A stretch of 64,000 nucleotides of DNA from the NCBI RefSeq assembly GCF_003173595.1, contig NZ_QGNZ01000004.1:1-64000 (forward strand), in the 5' to 3' direction. Under the pieces are notes generated by a model. The model had not been told where the DNA came from and did no database searches. It was given only the letters and a program-made list of their open reading frames with translations. A program made the position numbers and the translations under genes. This document shows positions 46,042 through 55,340 of the stretch, one piece after another. The first letter of the stretch is position 1, and each line of letters begins with the position of its first letter. The stretch comes from Pedobacter yonginensis. GTDB lineage: Bacteria; Bacteroidota; Bacteroidia; Sphingobacteriales; Sphingobacteriaceae.

Positions 46042-46848
46042 TTAATATTTTGATATAGATAGATTTTTAACTATTTCTTGTTCTTGCCTAAAACGGTTAG
46101 GGGATATTCCGGCAAATTCTTTAAAATTTCTAATGAAATGGGATTGATCCGAATATCCGTTACGAAATGCGATATCGGAAAGTTTTTCATAACGCTTGCT
46201 TTTTAGCTCTCCTACACTTTTCTGAAAGCGGCTGATTCTAAGAAATAATTGAGGAGAGATGCCGATCCGTTGCAAAAATTTACGCTCAAAGGTTCTTTGT
46301 GTCAATGCAAGTTTATTTAATACTTGTTGATATGAATTAGATTGAACATCGCTGGCAAACGCTTGTAGGGCATAGTCCGTACTGCAAGCCCTATTAAACT
46401 TATTTTGATCAATCTGTTGAGAAAGGTATTTACAGACAATTTCGATCTGATTGTTAACTGATTTTGCATTTAGAAACAGCTCTGATGTATTTTGGTTTTT
46501 CGAGTTAATTTGAGAAATAGCTGTACAGGAATCCGTAAGCTCCTGTGCATCCAAACCAAAAATAGATTTTAATGCGTTAGGATGAAAATATATGCCGATT
46601 GTATTGAATTTACCATACAGTTGAATTTCAGAAAATTTAGTTGCCTGTCCATACAAAAATGCTGTTGGTAATTTTTTATTTTCTTTATAAAAAAAACCTG
46701 CATCATCGTGCTGGAAAATAAGTCCCGGGCAACCATCAGCACTGAGTCGAAATAAATTGTTCTCTCCTAATTCTTCTGATTGGTAAACCCACAAAGATTT
46801 TATGTATTTGGCAATTTTAGCTGGCGGTGCAATTTGCTGATAACTCAT
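46042..46848 (-). CDS. AraC-family transcriptional regulator (DUF6597-like N-terminus)
   Basis: A 268-residue regulator with an N-terminal ligand/oligomerisation domain (SYQQIAPPAKIAKYIKSLWV, ELYG and YFHP segments) and a C-terminal double helix-turn-helix (FERKFLQRIGISPQLFLRIS, DIAFRNGYSDQSHFIRNFKE). It is a diverged paralogue of the AraC protein at 59202. The inducer is unknown. A degenerate copy of the recurrent motif lies 62 bases upstream. Confidence 0.9.
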   Translation of the reverse strand: MSYQQIAPPAKIAKYIKSLWVYQSEELGENNLFRLSADGCPGLIFQHDDAGFFYKENKKLPTAFLYGQATKFSEIQLYGKFNTIGIYFHPNALKSIFGLDAQELTDSCTAISQINSKNQNTSELFLNAKSVNNQIEIVCKYLSQQIDQNKFNRACSTDYALQAFASDVQSNSYQQVLNKLALTQRTFERKFLQRIGISPQLFLRISRFQKSVGELKSKRYEKLSDIAFRNGYSDQSHFIRNFKEFAGISPNRFRQEQEIVKNLSISKY

Positions 46849-46909
46849 AATTCTTTCATATTATATCATACTCTTCTGAACCCAACTTAATAAACCTACT
46901 CCAAATCAA

Positions 46910-46925
46910 ATAGAACAAAACCGAC
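46910..46925 (-). promoter_or_regulatory. Recurrent motif copy 4 (degenerate)
   Basis: Reads GTCGGTTTTGTTCTAT on the minus strand, 62 bases ahead of the AraC gene. The GTCGGTTTT half is intact; the ACAAT half is changed. Confidence 0.4.
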
Positions 46926-47007
46926 AAGCCCTTCGGTTTGCACCACTTCGGTCTTTTAAAGACTAAAAGAAAATAAGCATGTTACAGATTATGCTCAAAA
47001 ATGGTTT

Positions 47008-49509
47008 CTATTTACCCTTGGCTTTCTTGAAGGTTAGATAATCCAAAAAGTAAATAACTTTTAGCGAGATATTATTGTTTTGGTTAGATCGAAGTGTATT
47101 TCCAAAGTTGAAGAAGTAATCATCCTCTGTTAAATCAGAAAGTGTAGAAATAGAATTTTTCCAACTTAGGTTAATAAAACTGCCTTGCGCAAACTGCCAG
47201 GTATACACCATATCTATATTGAAGAAATTTACATTTCGATTTAAATCTCTATTAAAAACATTAACTCGAAGACAGCCATCCGTTAAAAGACTATAGTACT
47301 GGTGGTTGGTAATTTTACTCATATAATGCCTCGCTCTAAAAGTTATGCCCATCATATTCGTAAAACTGTACTTTAAATTTAAAATGTTTTCTATGGTGAG
47401 CTGATCCCGCTTTGCAAATATGATTTCCGAATTTGCTGCAATTGTGGTGTAACCGTAATCATTGTGTCTGGTATCGTAATAAAGTTCGTGTGCGAGCGAA
47501 AACTTATTGTTAAAAATATACCCGTTTTTTAGCTGAAGATTGATCATTTCCGTATGGTCAAAATCCTGATAGCGTTTTACATCTGCCCCTACGCGGAAAG
47601 TATATTTTTTGGTTTGATTGCTGGTAACAGAGGCATTCAAATCAAAGATATTTTCTCTCTTGAAATAATAACCTATCCGGCGTGGTTCGTAGAAATCATT
47701 ACGAGCGGGGGTGAAACCGATTATGGCCTTTAAGTTGTAAAAGCTTTTGGTTTGGGCATCAAAAGTTAACTGCAAATCGGTTCTTTGATTTTTTTGGCTT
47801 TGCTTATCCATTGGAGCATAAAGCATACTGTAAACTCCGGTAAAATTAAGCGCCATATTATTGTACCAATGCTTAGGTTCTACCCACTTATATCCAAATT
47901 GGAACTTATGATCTAAAGTGTTATTATTTGTGAAATACCCTAAATCGGCATTGGTATATTTTTTGTCGAAAAGCGTTTGCGAAAGATTATAAGTAAAGCG
48001 ACCGGCAATTTTGCCCAGATAAATTAAATGGCTGTAACCATTTTTCGATTCTCCATCAGGTAGATGATCAATCAGATTGCTCATGGCAAGCTTACCACCA
48101 AAATTCCAGATATTTTTGTGGTCATTAAGATCGAAAAGCAAAGCAATAACATTGGCATCGTAATTTCCTGCCCGCCGTAAAACATTGGTATTTAATAGCG
48201 AGATGCTTGAATTGTTTTTTAAAGTTTTATCAAGTACAATTACCGAATAATTGGTTAACGGATCTGTTTCTACCTTTCTTTCTGTTCCCGAAATAGTATC
48301 TCGGACGGTTGCAAATTGAGTCTGGGTTATGGCATTTAAAATGCCTATCCCAAGACCTTTGTTTGTTCTGCCTGAAATCTTTATTGCGTTTAAAAGCTTT
48401 GATTCTAATGGATTTTCGGAAATTTTTTCCTGAGGCGATAAAGTGCCTGAAACTTCATTATATTTAATGGGAAACCCACCAATTCTACGTGAATAAAAAA
48501 AGTCTCCTTTGGTAAATAATTCTGTTCCTTCTGTAAAAAAGCTTCTGTATTCATTATTCCGTACTTCAAAAGGGGTTGTGTTCAGCACTAAGTTATCGCT
48601 CTGCACCTGGCCAAAGTCAGGAACCAATGTGGCATCAAGGGTGAAGGCAGAATTTATTCCATACTTCACATCCATCCCTCCACTAAACTGAGCTTTATAA
48701 TTCCGCGTTCCGGTGATATTTGTGGGGTAATGGTTTAAATTAGTGGAAAGATAGGGAGAAAACTGAAGCCTTAAGGGCGGACTAACGTTCTTTAGTCCCA
48801 TCCAATAACCTTCTTGGGTCATAAAGTTATTTACAAGGCTTGGGTTAATCGGATTCCATGAATATTGCGCTGGTTTTTTCTGGCGTTTTCGCAACATGTT
48901 CAAACCCCAGTCCTGAATGTTTTTTTTGCTAAATCTTGTGGCGCTAAATGGTATAAACATTTCAAAGCTCCAGCCTTTATCGCTAATATTTGTTGCACTT
49001 TGCCAAACAGCGTTCCAGCTGTTATCTTCGTTAACGGTATTATTTACCAAGATCACTTTGGCGTCTATTTGCTCGTTTAATGGGGTTAAAACATATTCAA
49101 AGCCGTTTAAATTGTCTCTGTAAGTATCTAAGATTAAGCAGACATAGTCCGTATTTCCAGTTTTATCTCTCCCTTTGAGTTCAGTAGCAACGCTATCTCT
49201 ACATCGCTCAAAACAGTAACCGCCAAAATAAATACCTTCCTCATTATACATAATGTAAGTAACCGTTCTGGAGGCGTAGTCTTCAGCTCGGCCAACTCTT
49301 GGCCTGAATTCTACAAAATTTGTGGCCATACCGGCATCCTTCCAGGCATCTTCATCCGGAATTCCATCTAAGACAACAATTTGTTGTGTTTTATTAGCCG
49401 GTATTTCCTTCGGGGTTTTATTCTTATTCGCGGACGTTGACACTACCTGTTGAGCAAAACCATTTTTAGTGGATATAATAAAGATGATCAATAAAAATAC
49501 CTGTTTCAT
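47008..49509 (-). CDS. DUF5916 outer-membrane protein with CBM9-like domain
   Basis: An 833-residue exported protein. After the signal peptide (start MKQVFLLIIFIIST) comes a CBM9-like module (about 40-230; IVVLDGIPDEDAWKDAG, GWSFEMFIPFSATRF). A long DUF5916 region follows that reads as an outer-membrane barrel (alternating strands, frequent Tyr and Asn), including VPDFGQVQSDN and FFTEGTELF. The family's role is not known; a proteolytic or carbohydrate-related surface role has been suggested by its neighbours in other genomes. An exact copy of the recurrent motif is 69 bases upstream. Confidence 0.87.
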   Translation of the reverse strand: MKQVFLLIIFIISTKNGFAQQVVSTSANKNKTPKEIPANKTQQIVVLDGIPDEDAWKDAGMATNFVEFRPRVGRAEDYASRTVTYIMYNEEGIYFGGYCFERCRDSVATELKGRDKTGNTDYVCLILDTYRDNLNGFEYVLTPLNEQIDAKVILVNNTVNEDNSWNAVWQSATNISDKGWSFEMFIPFSATRFSKKNIQDWGLNMLRKRQKKPAQYSWNPINPSLVNNFMTQEGYWMGLKNVSPPLRLQFSPYLSTNLNHYPTNITGTRNYKAQFSGGMDVKYGINSAFTLDATLVPDFGQVQSDNLVLNTTPFEVRNNEYRSFFTEGTELFTKGDFFYSRRIGGFPIKYNEVSGTLSPQEKISENPLESKLLNAIKISGRTNKGLGIGILNAITQTQFATVRDTISGTERKVETDPLTNYSVIVLDKTLKNNSSISLLNTNVLRRAGNYDANVIALLFDLNDHKNIWNFGGKLAMSNLIDHLPDGESKNGYSHLIYLGKIAGRFTYNLSQTLFDKKYTNADLGYFTNNNTLDHKFQFGYKWVEPKHWYNNMALNFTGVYSMLYAPMDKQSQKNQRTDLQLTFDAQTKSFYNLKAIIGFTPARNDFYEPRRIGYYFKRENIFDLNASVTSNQTKKYTFRVGADVKRYQDFDHTEMINLQLKNGYIFNNKFSLAHELYYDTRHNDYGYTTIAANSEIIFAKRDQLTIENILNLKYSFTNMMGITFRARHYMSKITNHQYYSLLTDGCLRVNVFNRDLNRNVNFFNIDMVYTWQFAQGSFINLSWKNSISTLSDLTEDDYFFNFGNTLRSNQNNNISLKVIYFLDYLTFKKAKGK

Positions 49510-49577
49510 TTTGTGCCTTAGTTTGCTCCAATTCCAATGTGAATCAGCACAAAAATATATGCACCGTAGAAATATAC

Positions 49578-49593
49578 ATTGTAAAAAACCGAC
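49578..49593 (-). promoter_or_regulatory. Recurrent motif copy 5 (exact consensus)
   Basis: GTCGGTTTTTTACAAT on the minus strand, 69 bases ahead of the DUF5916 gene. It is identical over 16 bases to the copy at 46000-46015. Confidence 0.65.
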
Positions 49594-49616
49594 GTTTTAC
49601 TACTGAAATAAATTGA

Positions 49617-50366
49617 TTAAGGATTTTCGGTTTGTACAAGCGGTAGGAAACGAAAAAAGGCGACTGAGCCCATTGCCAAGGCTATAAATAGACTCGTCCA
49701 CTCGGCTTCGATTAATGGTTTTTCCATTACTCTGGGAAGATGCAGGATTAACACCCAGATTAGAAACATGCTACCCAACACGGGCATGGTAATTTTGCTC
49801 AGTTTTGAGGAAATTAAACTAAAAGCAGAGCATAAGAAAACAGCCATGATCATCCCGTTTAACAATTCTTTTTCTGGAACCCAACCAGGCATTAAAAAAA
49901 TAATAAATTTTGCATAGCGGTAATGCAGTACAGCAAATACAATTAAGCCAGATGCTAAAAGATAGTTTCCCCATCTTAAAACAGTTGTATTCTTAAGTAT
50001 GAATCCAGATATGATCAGGGAAATACTAAATAGAGAAATCATTTCAAATGTACCTGTCCAGTTGTTTGCATTATAAAAATGGCCAATTAAATCTGGAATA
50101 GAAATGGCTAGGGTTAAAATTAAAAGTAGAATAGAAAGTAAAATTGATGCAATTCTGCTTGTCTTTTGAAAGTTCAAAAGAACTGATGCCATAATCATGG
50201 TTACGCCAACGGTATAACAAACAATACCTGTGAAAATGGATTTTGATACTGGAAGAAGTCCGATAGGAAAGTGATCTGAAAGCAGGTGTACAAATCCGAT
50301 TCCTGAAATGGCAATTGAAAAAATAAGGATTGAAATCAGATTTAAAATTTGGTTAATAGCCTTCAT
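49617..50366 (-). CDS. Multi-pass membrane protein (DoxX-like)
   Basis: A 249-residue protein with about eight hydrophobic segments. The stretch HYRYAKFIIFLMPGWVPEKE in the middle resembles the DoxX/DUF4267-type helix pair, but the family assignment is tentative. It starts 17 bases after the aspartyl-protease gene and is probably in the same operon, so the two may act together at the membrane. No catalytic motif is seen. Confidence 0.65.
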   Translation of the reverse strand: MKAINQILNLISILIFSIAISGIGFVHLLSDHFPIGLLPVSKSIFTGIVCYTVGVTMIMASVLLNFQKTSRIASILLSILLLILTLAISIPDLIGHFYNANNWTGTFEMISLFSISLIISGFILKNTTVLRWGNYLLASGLIVFAVLHYRYAKFIIFLMPGWVPEKELLNGMIMAVFLCSAFSLISSKLSKITMPVLGSMFLIWVLILHLPRVMEKPLIEAEWTSLFIALAMGSVAFFRFLPLVQTENP

Positions 50367-50383
50367 TTGAGTTCTGCTTTGGT

Positions 50384-51607
50384 TTAGATTCTTTTTTTCA
50401 TTTTTACTACTTTATATAAAATCGATGGCGCTCGATAAACTTCTACAATCAGGCTTCTTTCTTGTCCCGATGTAAATAAATGGTTTAGCTGTTGCATTGT
50501 ATATTGTGTAATTGGAACTAGATTTATGCCTAAAATTTCATCAGAAGGAAGCAATCCGGCCTTTTCTGCGGGGGAATCGGCATCTATTTCACCTATAAAA
50601 AACCGGCTAAAGGAAGATTGATCCAGATACACAACCATTCCAACCATATCATAATCAAAAGGATCTTTATAAAAGCGGTTCGGATTAATGCGAATATATC
50701 CATCCTTATAGTTGATCTGGATGTTGAATCGCCTTAAAATGTCTGCCCCTAGATTCCCGTTTCTCTTACTTGATTTAATTTTCTCTTCGATACTGTCAAA
50801 ATCAGGGTATCCAGAGAGCACGTTGCTAAAAACATACTTTCCCAGCGTAAAAGAAAAAGTACGGCCCACATAGCCCCTGATCTGTCCGCTCAGGCTCATT
50901 CCCAAATTTGCGTTAATTGCTTTTTTTGGTAGCGGGTAGGCCTTATCATCTTTCATTTCCATAGAGAGCGCATGGCTCGCACCAGTATCGATAATGAATT
51001 TGCTGGTATCAATTTGGCCATTCTCAAGCATGGTTGTAGCCATTAAATATGCTTTTTGGTTTTCAATTTTGATTGGTATAACATCACCTTTCCAGCGTAC
51101 TTTAGCATAGGGTTGGTAAAAAACAATTCTATTGTTACCATACCTTACATCGACAATAAAACTATTTAAGAAATGATAACCTATAATACCTTGAACCTGC
51201 ATACCGAGATAACCTGACAGATTAAAATAATCTCGCTCTAAAATAGCCGTAGGCATATTCTGAAGTGTTGCTTGACCAATTCTGCAAGAAATGTTTTGAG
51301 AAAGGAATCCGGGAATATCGCTATTTCCTAGACCAGAGATACTTGTTTTTCTCATGCCTTTAAAATCTGCGCTGTCAATAATGGTTGGATCGGTAATAAT
51401 GGTTGGGCCAACGCCGGTATCAAGAATAAAGTTGAAAGGACCTTTTCCATTAATTTTAACAGGTATGATAATTAGATTTTTTACTAGCTTGAAATCTATG
51501 GACTGCTTTTCTCTATTTCCAGGGAACGTAAAATTCTGGCAAAATAATTTCTGCTCTGAACTGATCACCATAAAGGAAAGAAAGATTATTTGCAGGAGCC
51601 TGAGCAT
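50384..51607 (-). CDS. Exported aspartyl protease with two retropepsin-like halves and a PDZ domain
   Basis: A 407-residue protein with an N-terminal signal. Two aspartic protease motifs are present: FILDTGVGPTII with Asp63 and FIIDTGASHALS with Asp207. Both halves of the active site therefore lie in one chain. A PDZ domain follows (about 315-395; GEIDADSPAEKAGLLPSDEI). It is probably a periplasmic protease or a regulated peptide-binding protein. A membrane protein gene follows in the operon, and a decayed second copy of this gene lies at 57015-57303. Confidence 0.87.
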   Translation of the reverse strand: MLRLLQIIFLSFMVISSEQKLFCQNFTFPGNREKQSIDFKLVKNLIIIPVKINGKGPFNFILDTGVGPTIITDPTIIDSADFKGMRKTSISGLGNSDIPGFLSQNISCRIGQATLQNMPTAILERDYFNLSGYLGMQVQGIIGYHFLNSFIVDVRYGNNRIVFYQPYAKVRWKGDVIPIKIENQKAYLMATTMLENGQIDTSKFIIDTGASHALSMEMKDDKAYPLPKKAINANLGMSLSGQIRGYVGRTFSFTLGKYVFSNVLSGYPDFDSIEEKIKSSKRNGNLGADILRRFNIQINYKDGYIRINPNRFYKDPFDYDMVGMVVYLDQSSFSRFFIGEIDADSPAEKAGLLPSDEILGINLVPITQYTMQQLNHLFTSGQERSLIVEVYRAPSILYKVVKMKKRI

Positions 51608-51699
51608 TTTAATAATTATTGATGGTTGTCGATTTAAACAGGTTTGGCTAGATGTTATTTGAATACCAATACGAAGTTAGCGCGTTGTTTTTTACAATA

Positions 51700-51715
51700 A
51701 TTGTAGAAAACCGAC
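51700..51715 (-). promoter_or_regulatory. Recurrent motif copy 6 (GTCGGTTTTCTACAAT)
   Basis: This copy lies 93 bases ahead of the aspartyl-protease gene and points toward it. On the plus strand it is preceded directly by TTTTTTACAATA (51689-51700), so two ACAAT halves face each other and make a palindrome. Confidence 0.65.
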
Positions 51716-51972
51716 GATGATTTAAATCTCTTCTTGTTCATTGTCAATATTAAGTACAATACTGGAATGCTCTTCCAAAATCTTATTGGTTTATTCCCTT
51801 GGGTTGCAGCAAACCGGAGTATCACTTTTGAGATGCACCAATGTTTAAATAGCATTAAGAGCTGCAAGTTTACCAGTGCTCTAAAATTACCTCACCTGTA
51901 GGTTAAATGTTTTGAACCTTTGGCTTTATAGGTGGAATCCCATCAGACATCACCGCTTGAAAGAAAACTAAA

Positions 51973-52281
51973 TTGCAAAACTGCGTTTGTTTGAGGCCTT
52001 CATTATGCCTAGACTATTTGCTCATGCAAGCTAACAATCCGTCCTCGCTTAGCGAACTGGCCAGAGGTCTCAGCTGCAAATACCAACAAACTAAAAATGG
52101 GTGCAAGGAGGTATTCAATAATTCAGTTTTTGGCTTTCTACATGATTACAAGATAAATCAGGCCAAAAAACATGCTTATGAAAAAAGGTTTATCATGAAA
52201 CAATTCTCAGAGGATATTGGAAATTCTTCTGACCAATATTTTTCAACGTTCAAAGAAAATTCGGTATTTCTCCTTGCGTAG
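51973..52281 (+). pseudogene. Remnant of an AraC-family regulator
   Basis: The second half reads as an AraC DNA-binding domain (SLSELARGLSCKYQQTKNGC, VFNNSVFGFLHDYKINQAKK, FSEDIGNSSDQYFSTFKEN). It frameshifts just before the expected FGISP end. The N-terminal domain is absent. It is probably inactive. Confidence 0.65.
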
Positions 52282-52343
52282 TGAAATGATTGAAATGTAT
52301 TTAAGGTGAGGTATCATCTGTATATGTCATTTCTTTGGAACAT

Positions 52344-52359
52344 GGCGGTTTTTTACAAT
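52344..52359 (+). promoter_or_regulatory. Recurrent motif copy 7 (GGCGGTTTTTTACAAT)
   Basis: This copy lies 94 bases ahead of the broken NTF2-like gene at 52454, pointing toward it. It differs from the consensus at one base. Confidence 0.55.
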
Positions 52360-52453
52360 CCGCCATTAATCGAAAGGCCTATTTTTGAAGTGATAAATTT
52401 TAAGATAATAAAAGGTCTCCTAATTTTGTTCCTGATGATTTTGATTTGCCTTC

Positions 52454-52720
52454 ATGCTGAAAGTCGATAAAAAAAATCCCGGTTTCATATTAACTTTAAA
52501 TAAGCATCAAAAAGCTGTGTTGGATAGGGATCTAAACGGAATATTGGAAACTGTCGGTGACAGTGTTATCTTGACTTTTCCAGATGGTTAGTTTCTAAAT
52601 CAAAAGGCCAAGTTAAAAAAATGCACAAAATCTGGTTTCAAGATAGTTTATGGCAAATACATTTGGAGGTTCTCAATACTATTCAGAATGTATGGTTGGT
52701 TAGGCCAATGTAAAGTATAG
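52454..52720 (+). pseudogene. Broken NTF2/DUF4440-like gene
   Basis: Opens with an ATG and an N-terminal half typical of the fold (HQKAVLDRDLNGILETVGDS, VILTFPDG), then a TAG at 52589-52591. The same frame stays open to 52720 with decayed C-terminal sequence (KSGFKIVYGKYIWRFSILF). The third NTF2-like gene of the window, and the second one broken. Confidence 0.6.
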
Positions 52721-53341
52721 GTACGCTAAGTTTAAAACAGATGAACAGTAATCTTTTTAACAAATGCTTATTTGGTTTTAATTTTTTAAAGTGGAAAGAA
52801 TATGGAAGTTGGTACATGATCAGGATACAAAAGTAATTAACTAAAGCTACAATGAACAATTTGGGCATTATGCCAATTTCAAGTACTTTTTTAGTGCACT
52901 TATTCAAATTAATAATAAAGTACATTGTTTTAGATGAGCGCATGAACCTAGAAGTCCGATCACAATATAATGGGAAATTATTCAGAATTACAATTAACCC
53001 AAGGTTATGCGTGCTTGTATCACTAACCCAAAAATGCGAAAAATCATTTAAAAACATAACTGGGAGCGGCTTTCAGCAAAGCTTGCTGACGAATAGATTA
53101 GGGAGCTAAAAGTTCCTTTGACTTTGTTAGAAAAATAAGTCAAGACTAGAATCGAGGACTAAATATAAAACCCAAACGCGAACACTCCTCAGTTGTGAGC
53201 GTGCATTTGCTAAGAGATATAAAAACCTACTTTCAGAACAAGATATTTTAAATTGTATTTATATTTATGGTGATGAAAAACATAGCTTTCGATGATGCCA
53301 TTAAAACTGGGATCAAATATATAGCATTATTATTTTACTGA
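52721..53341. other. Spacer without a supported gene
   Basis: Frames on both strands are long only because the sequence is AT-rich and overlap each other. None has a recognisable family. A short stretch near 52945 (LEVRSQYNGKLFRITINPRL) is protein-like but isolated. Confidence 0.35.
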
Positions 53342-53818
53342 ATGTATAACGAAGAACATATCGTACTTAAACCATTAACACTAAGTGATGCAATTGCTTT
53401 TTCAGGTATCTATAGACAACTCGAATTGAAGGCGAATTTTTCTGAAAGTCCATTTCGACCAGACGAAACCCCAGAAGAGTTTACAAAGCGAGTCATCGAT
53501 GCGTGTGAATTTATCTTTACAATAAGATTAAAAGATAAACCAGAATCTATTATTGGTGATTGTGCACTTCATCACTGGAATATGGAGTTAAAAGAAATTT
53601 CTATTGGAGGTTCTCTATACCCTGGTTACTGGGGTAAAGGGATCATGAGATTTGCCTTTAACTTATTGGTTAAAATTGCTAAGGATGATTTAGGAATAAA
53701 AACAATAATAGGGCATACAAAAACAAGAAATCTGCGGGCAATAAGGGTGGTGGAAAAAATGGGTTTTGAAAAATATCACATTGACGATTCTGACACAATT
53801 CTGCGCAAAGAAATATGA
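53342..53818 (+). CDS. GNAT-family N-acetyltransferase (RimJ/RimL type)
   Basis: A 158-residue acetyl-CoA-dependent transferase. The beta4/beta5 acetyl-CoA site is in SIGGSLYPGYWGKGIMRFAF, and the conserved HTKTRNLRAIRVVEKMGFEK follows. Targets in this group are protein N-termini or small amines; this one cannot be specified. It stands alone among remnants. Confidence 0.88.
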   Translation: MYNEEHIVLKPLTLSDAIAFSGIYRQLELKANFSESPFRPDETPEEFTKRVIDACEFIFTIRLKDKPESIIGDCALHHWNMELKEISIGGSLYPGYWGKGIMRFAFNLLVKIAKDDLGIKTIIGHTKTRNLRAIRVVEKMGFEKYHIDDSDTILRKEI

Positions 53819-54273
53819 TCAGCAATCCGACTTCAAAAGCGTTTCCACTTAGATTTATATCCTACTCCCAGAAGATAACAGATTATACTCGGAATTGTAG
53901 CATACAATACTCCATTCAAGTCTTAATTTTCTTCCGGGCCCAAGCAGGAATTAGTCAGGGTTTCTAAATCCAGCATGAACAGGGAGCCATTGGCATGGAG
54001 ATGAAAACAGAACCAAAGCGCCTTAATGGATCCATTCAATTTCAACTCAACAGGACGTGTCGTTTACCCGAATAATACCTGGGATGAAGGTCTGTAGACT
54101 GGCCCATAGAGCGGTTTTCAATAAGGAAATAGTAGTGATAAACGGTCTTAGTGCATTTTTTATACTAATGACCTGGGTTTCCATGGAACAAATTGACAGC
54201 AAAAAATTTACCTTTGAAGATACGCTCAGGATTAGACAGAACATTTTTTTTTCAAAAGCGATGGTGAGGATCT
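53819..54273. other. Spacer with decayed coding pieces
   Basis: No intact gene. A short protein-like piece near 54190 (EQIDSKKFTFEDTLRIRQNI) is not assignable. It reads as eroded accessory DNA. Confidence 0.35.
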
Positions 54274-54289
54274 GGCGATTTTATACAAT
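54274..54289 (+). promoter_or_regulatory. Recurrent motif copy 8 (GGCGATTTTATACAAT)
   Basis: The most diverged plus-strand copy, 48 bases ahead of the small frame at 54338. It keeps the C-G/TTTT/TACAAT framework. Confidence 0.4.
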
Positions 54290-54337
54290 ATAAATAAAGT
54301 TAACAACTATATTTTTGCTTAAAAAATCTGAACTAAA

Positions 54338-54505
54338 ATGAATAAAAGTTCTTTTTGTGACTTACAGACCATGATTTTCCTGCTGGCTGCGGTAGTCAGA
54401 CTGCAGTCAGTTGATCTTAAGGTCACAATAAAATTGGAAGAAAAGCATATTTCATCTTTATTAAACGGGTATGCTTTCCATTGCTCCCATAACCATAAAA
54501 TTTGA
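54338..54505 (+). pseudogene. Possible N-terminal remnant of a TonB-dependent receptor (STN-like)
   Basis: A 55-codon frame with an early hydrophobic signal-like segment (TMIFLLAAVVRLQSV) and KVTIKLEEKHISSLLNGYAF, which resembles the STN start of SusC-type receptors. It then stops, and no receptor follows. This is suggestive only. Confidence 0.3.
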
Positions 54506-54744
54506 ATGCATCCTAGGTTTTTTTGGTTCTGGAATACTTCATTTTTGAGCGATCATCAAATCACCTTACTTATGTTATTGGGATCGCTCCAGGTAAAGTA
54601 GAATCAGCTATCTTTCGGACCGGATGAGCCAAATGAAACTTTCATGGATTGGGAAAATAAAATAAGATTCTTTCGCAAACCAGATTATCAATACCTAAGA
54701 CCCTTAATTGAAAAAGATAAGATTCAAATCAAAAAACAAGAACA

Positions 54745-55194
54745 ATGGAAAAGAAAAAAGAAATTAACAACCAAAAAAGTCAGGGCCCAACCCCTTTTTC
54801 ACAAACTTACTTTCATGGCACAAAGATCCACAGGGACATTGGGGATTTAATTGAACCCGGTTTTTTCTCGAACTTTGGAAAACAAAAAAGAGCAAAGTAT
54901 ATTTTCCTTTCGGCAACTCTGGATGCTGCCATCTGGGGTGCGGAACTTGCCCTGGCCGAAGGATCTGAAAGAATTTACCTTGTAGAGCCAACGGGAGCGA
55001 TTGAGGATGATCCTGACCTAACCGACAAAAAGTTTCCTGGTAACCCAACAAAATCCTATCGTTCACAATATCCGTTCAGGGTGGTTGGTGAGGTCAAGCA
55101 TTGGCATGGACATCCTAGGGAACAGGTTGAGGGCATGAAACAAACTTTGGACAAGTTAAGGGAGCAGGGTATTGACTCATTAAACGATGAGTAA
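54745..55194 (+). CDS. arr: NAD+-dependent rifampin ADP-ribosyltransferase
   Basis: A 149-residue enzyme that transfers ADP-ribose from NAD+ to rifamycins. Length and sequence match the Arr family closely: QTYFHGTKIHRDIGDLI with His24, LSATLDAAIWGAELALAEG, YLVEPTGAIEDDPDLTDKKF with the catalytic-site Asp89, and FPGNPTKSYRSQYPFRVVGE. By alignment from memory, the position of the active-site Tyr of Arr-ms is Phe54 here (YIFLSA instead of HIYIT), so efficiency may differ. It stands alone ahead of the sigma factor gene on the same strand. Confidence 0.92.
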   Translation: MEKKKEINNQKSQGPTPFSQTYFHGTKIHRDIGDLIEPGFFSNFGKQKRAKYIFLSATLDAAIWGAELALAEGSERIYLVEPTGAIEDDPDLTDKKFPGNPTKSYRSQYPFRVVGEVKHWHGHPREQVEGMKQTLDKLREQGIDSLNDE

Positions 55195-55340
55195 ACGATC
55201 AGGCATGGGTAGCGAAAAAGAGATGAAAGTTCTACTACTCGATCGCTCATTATGCTGTTCATCAATATTTAAATGAATAAAAAAAATAAATGGTGATATT
55301 TGCACTAAAACTCCCACATACTATTAAAAAACAGGTTAGT

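Noticed and set aside
52683..53109. Opposing frames of 124 and 85 codons
   Set aside because: They overlap on opposite strands in AT-rich spacer and neither looks like a known protein.
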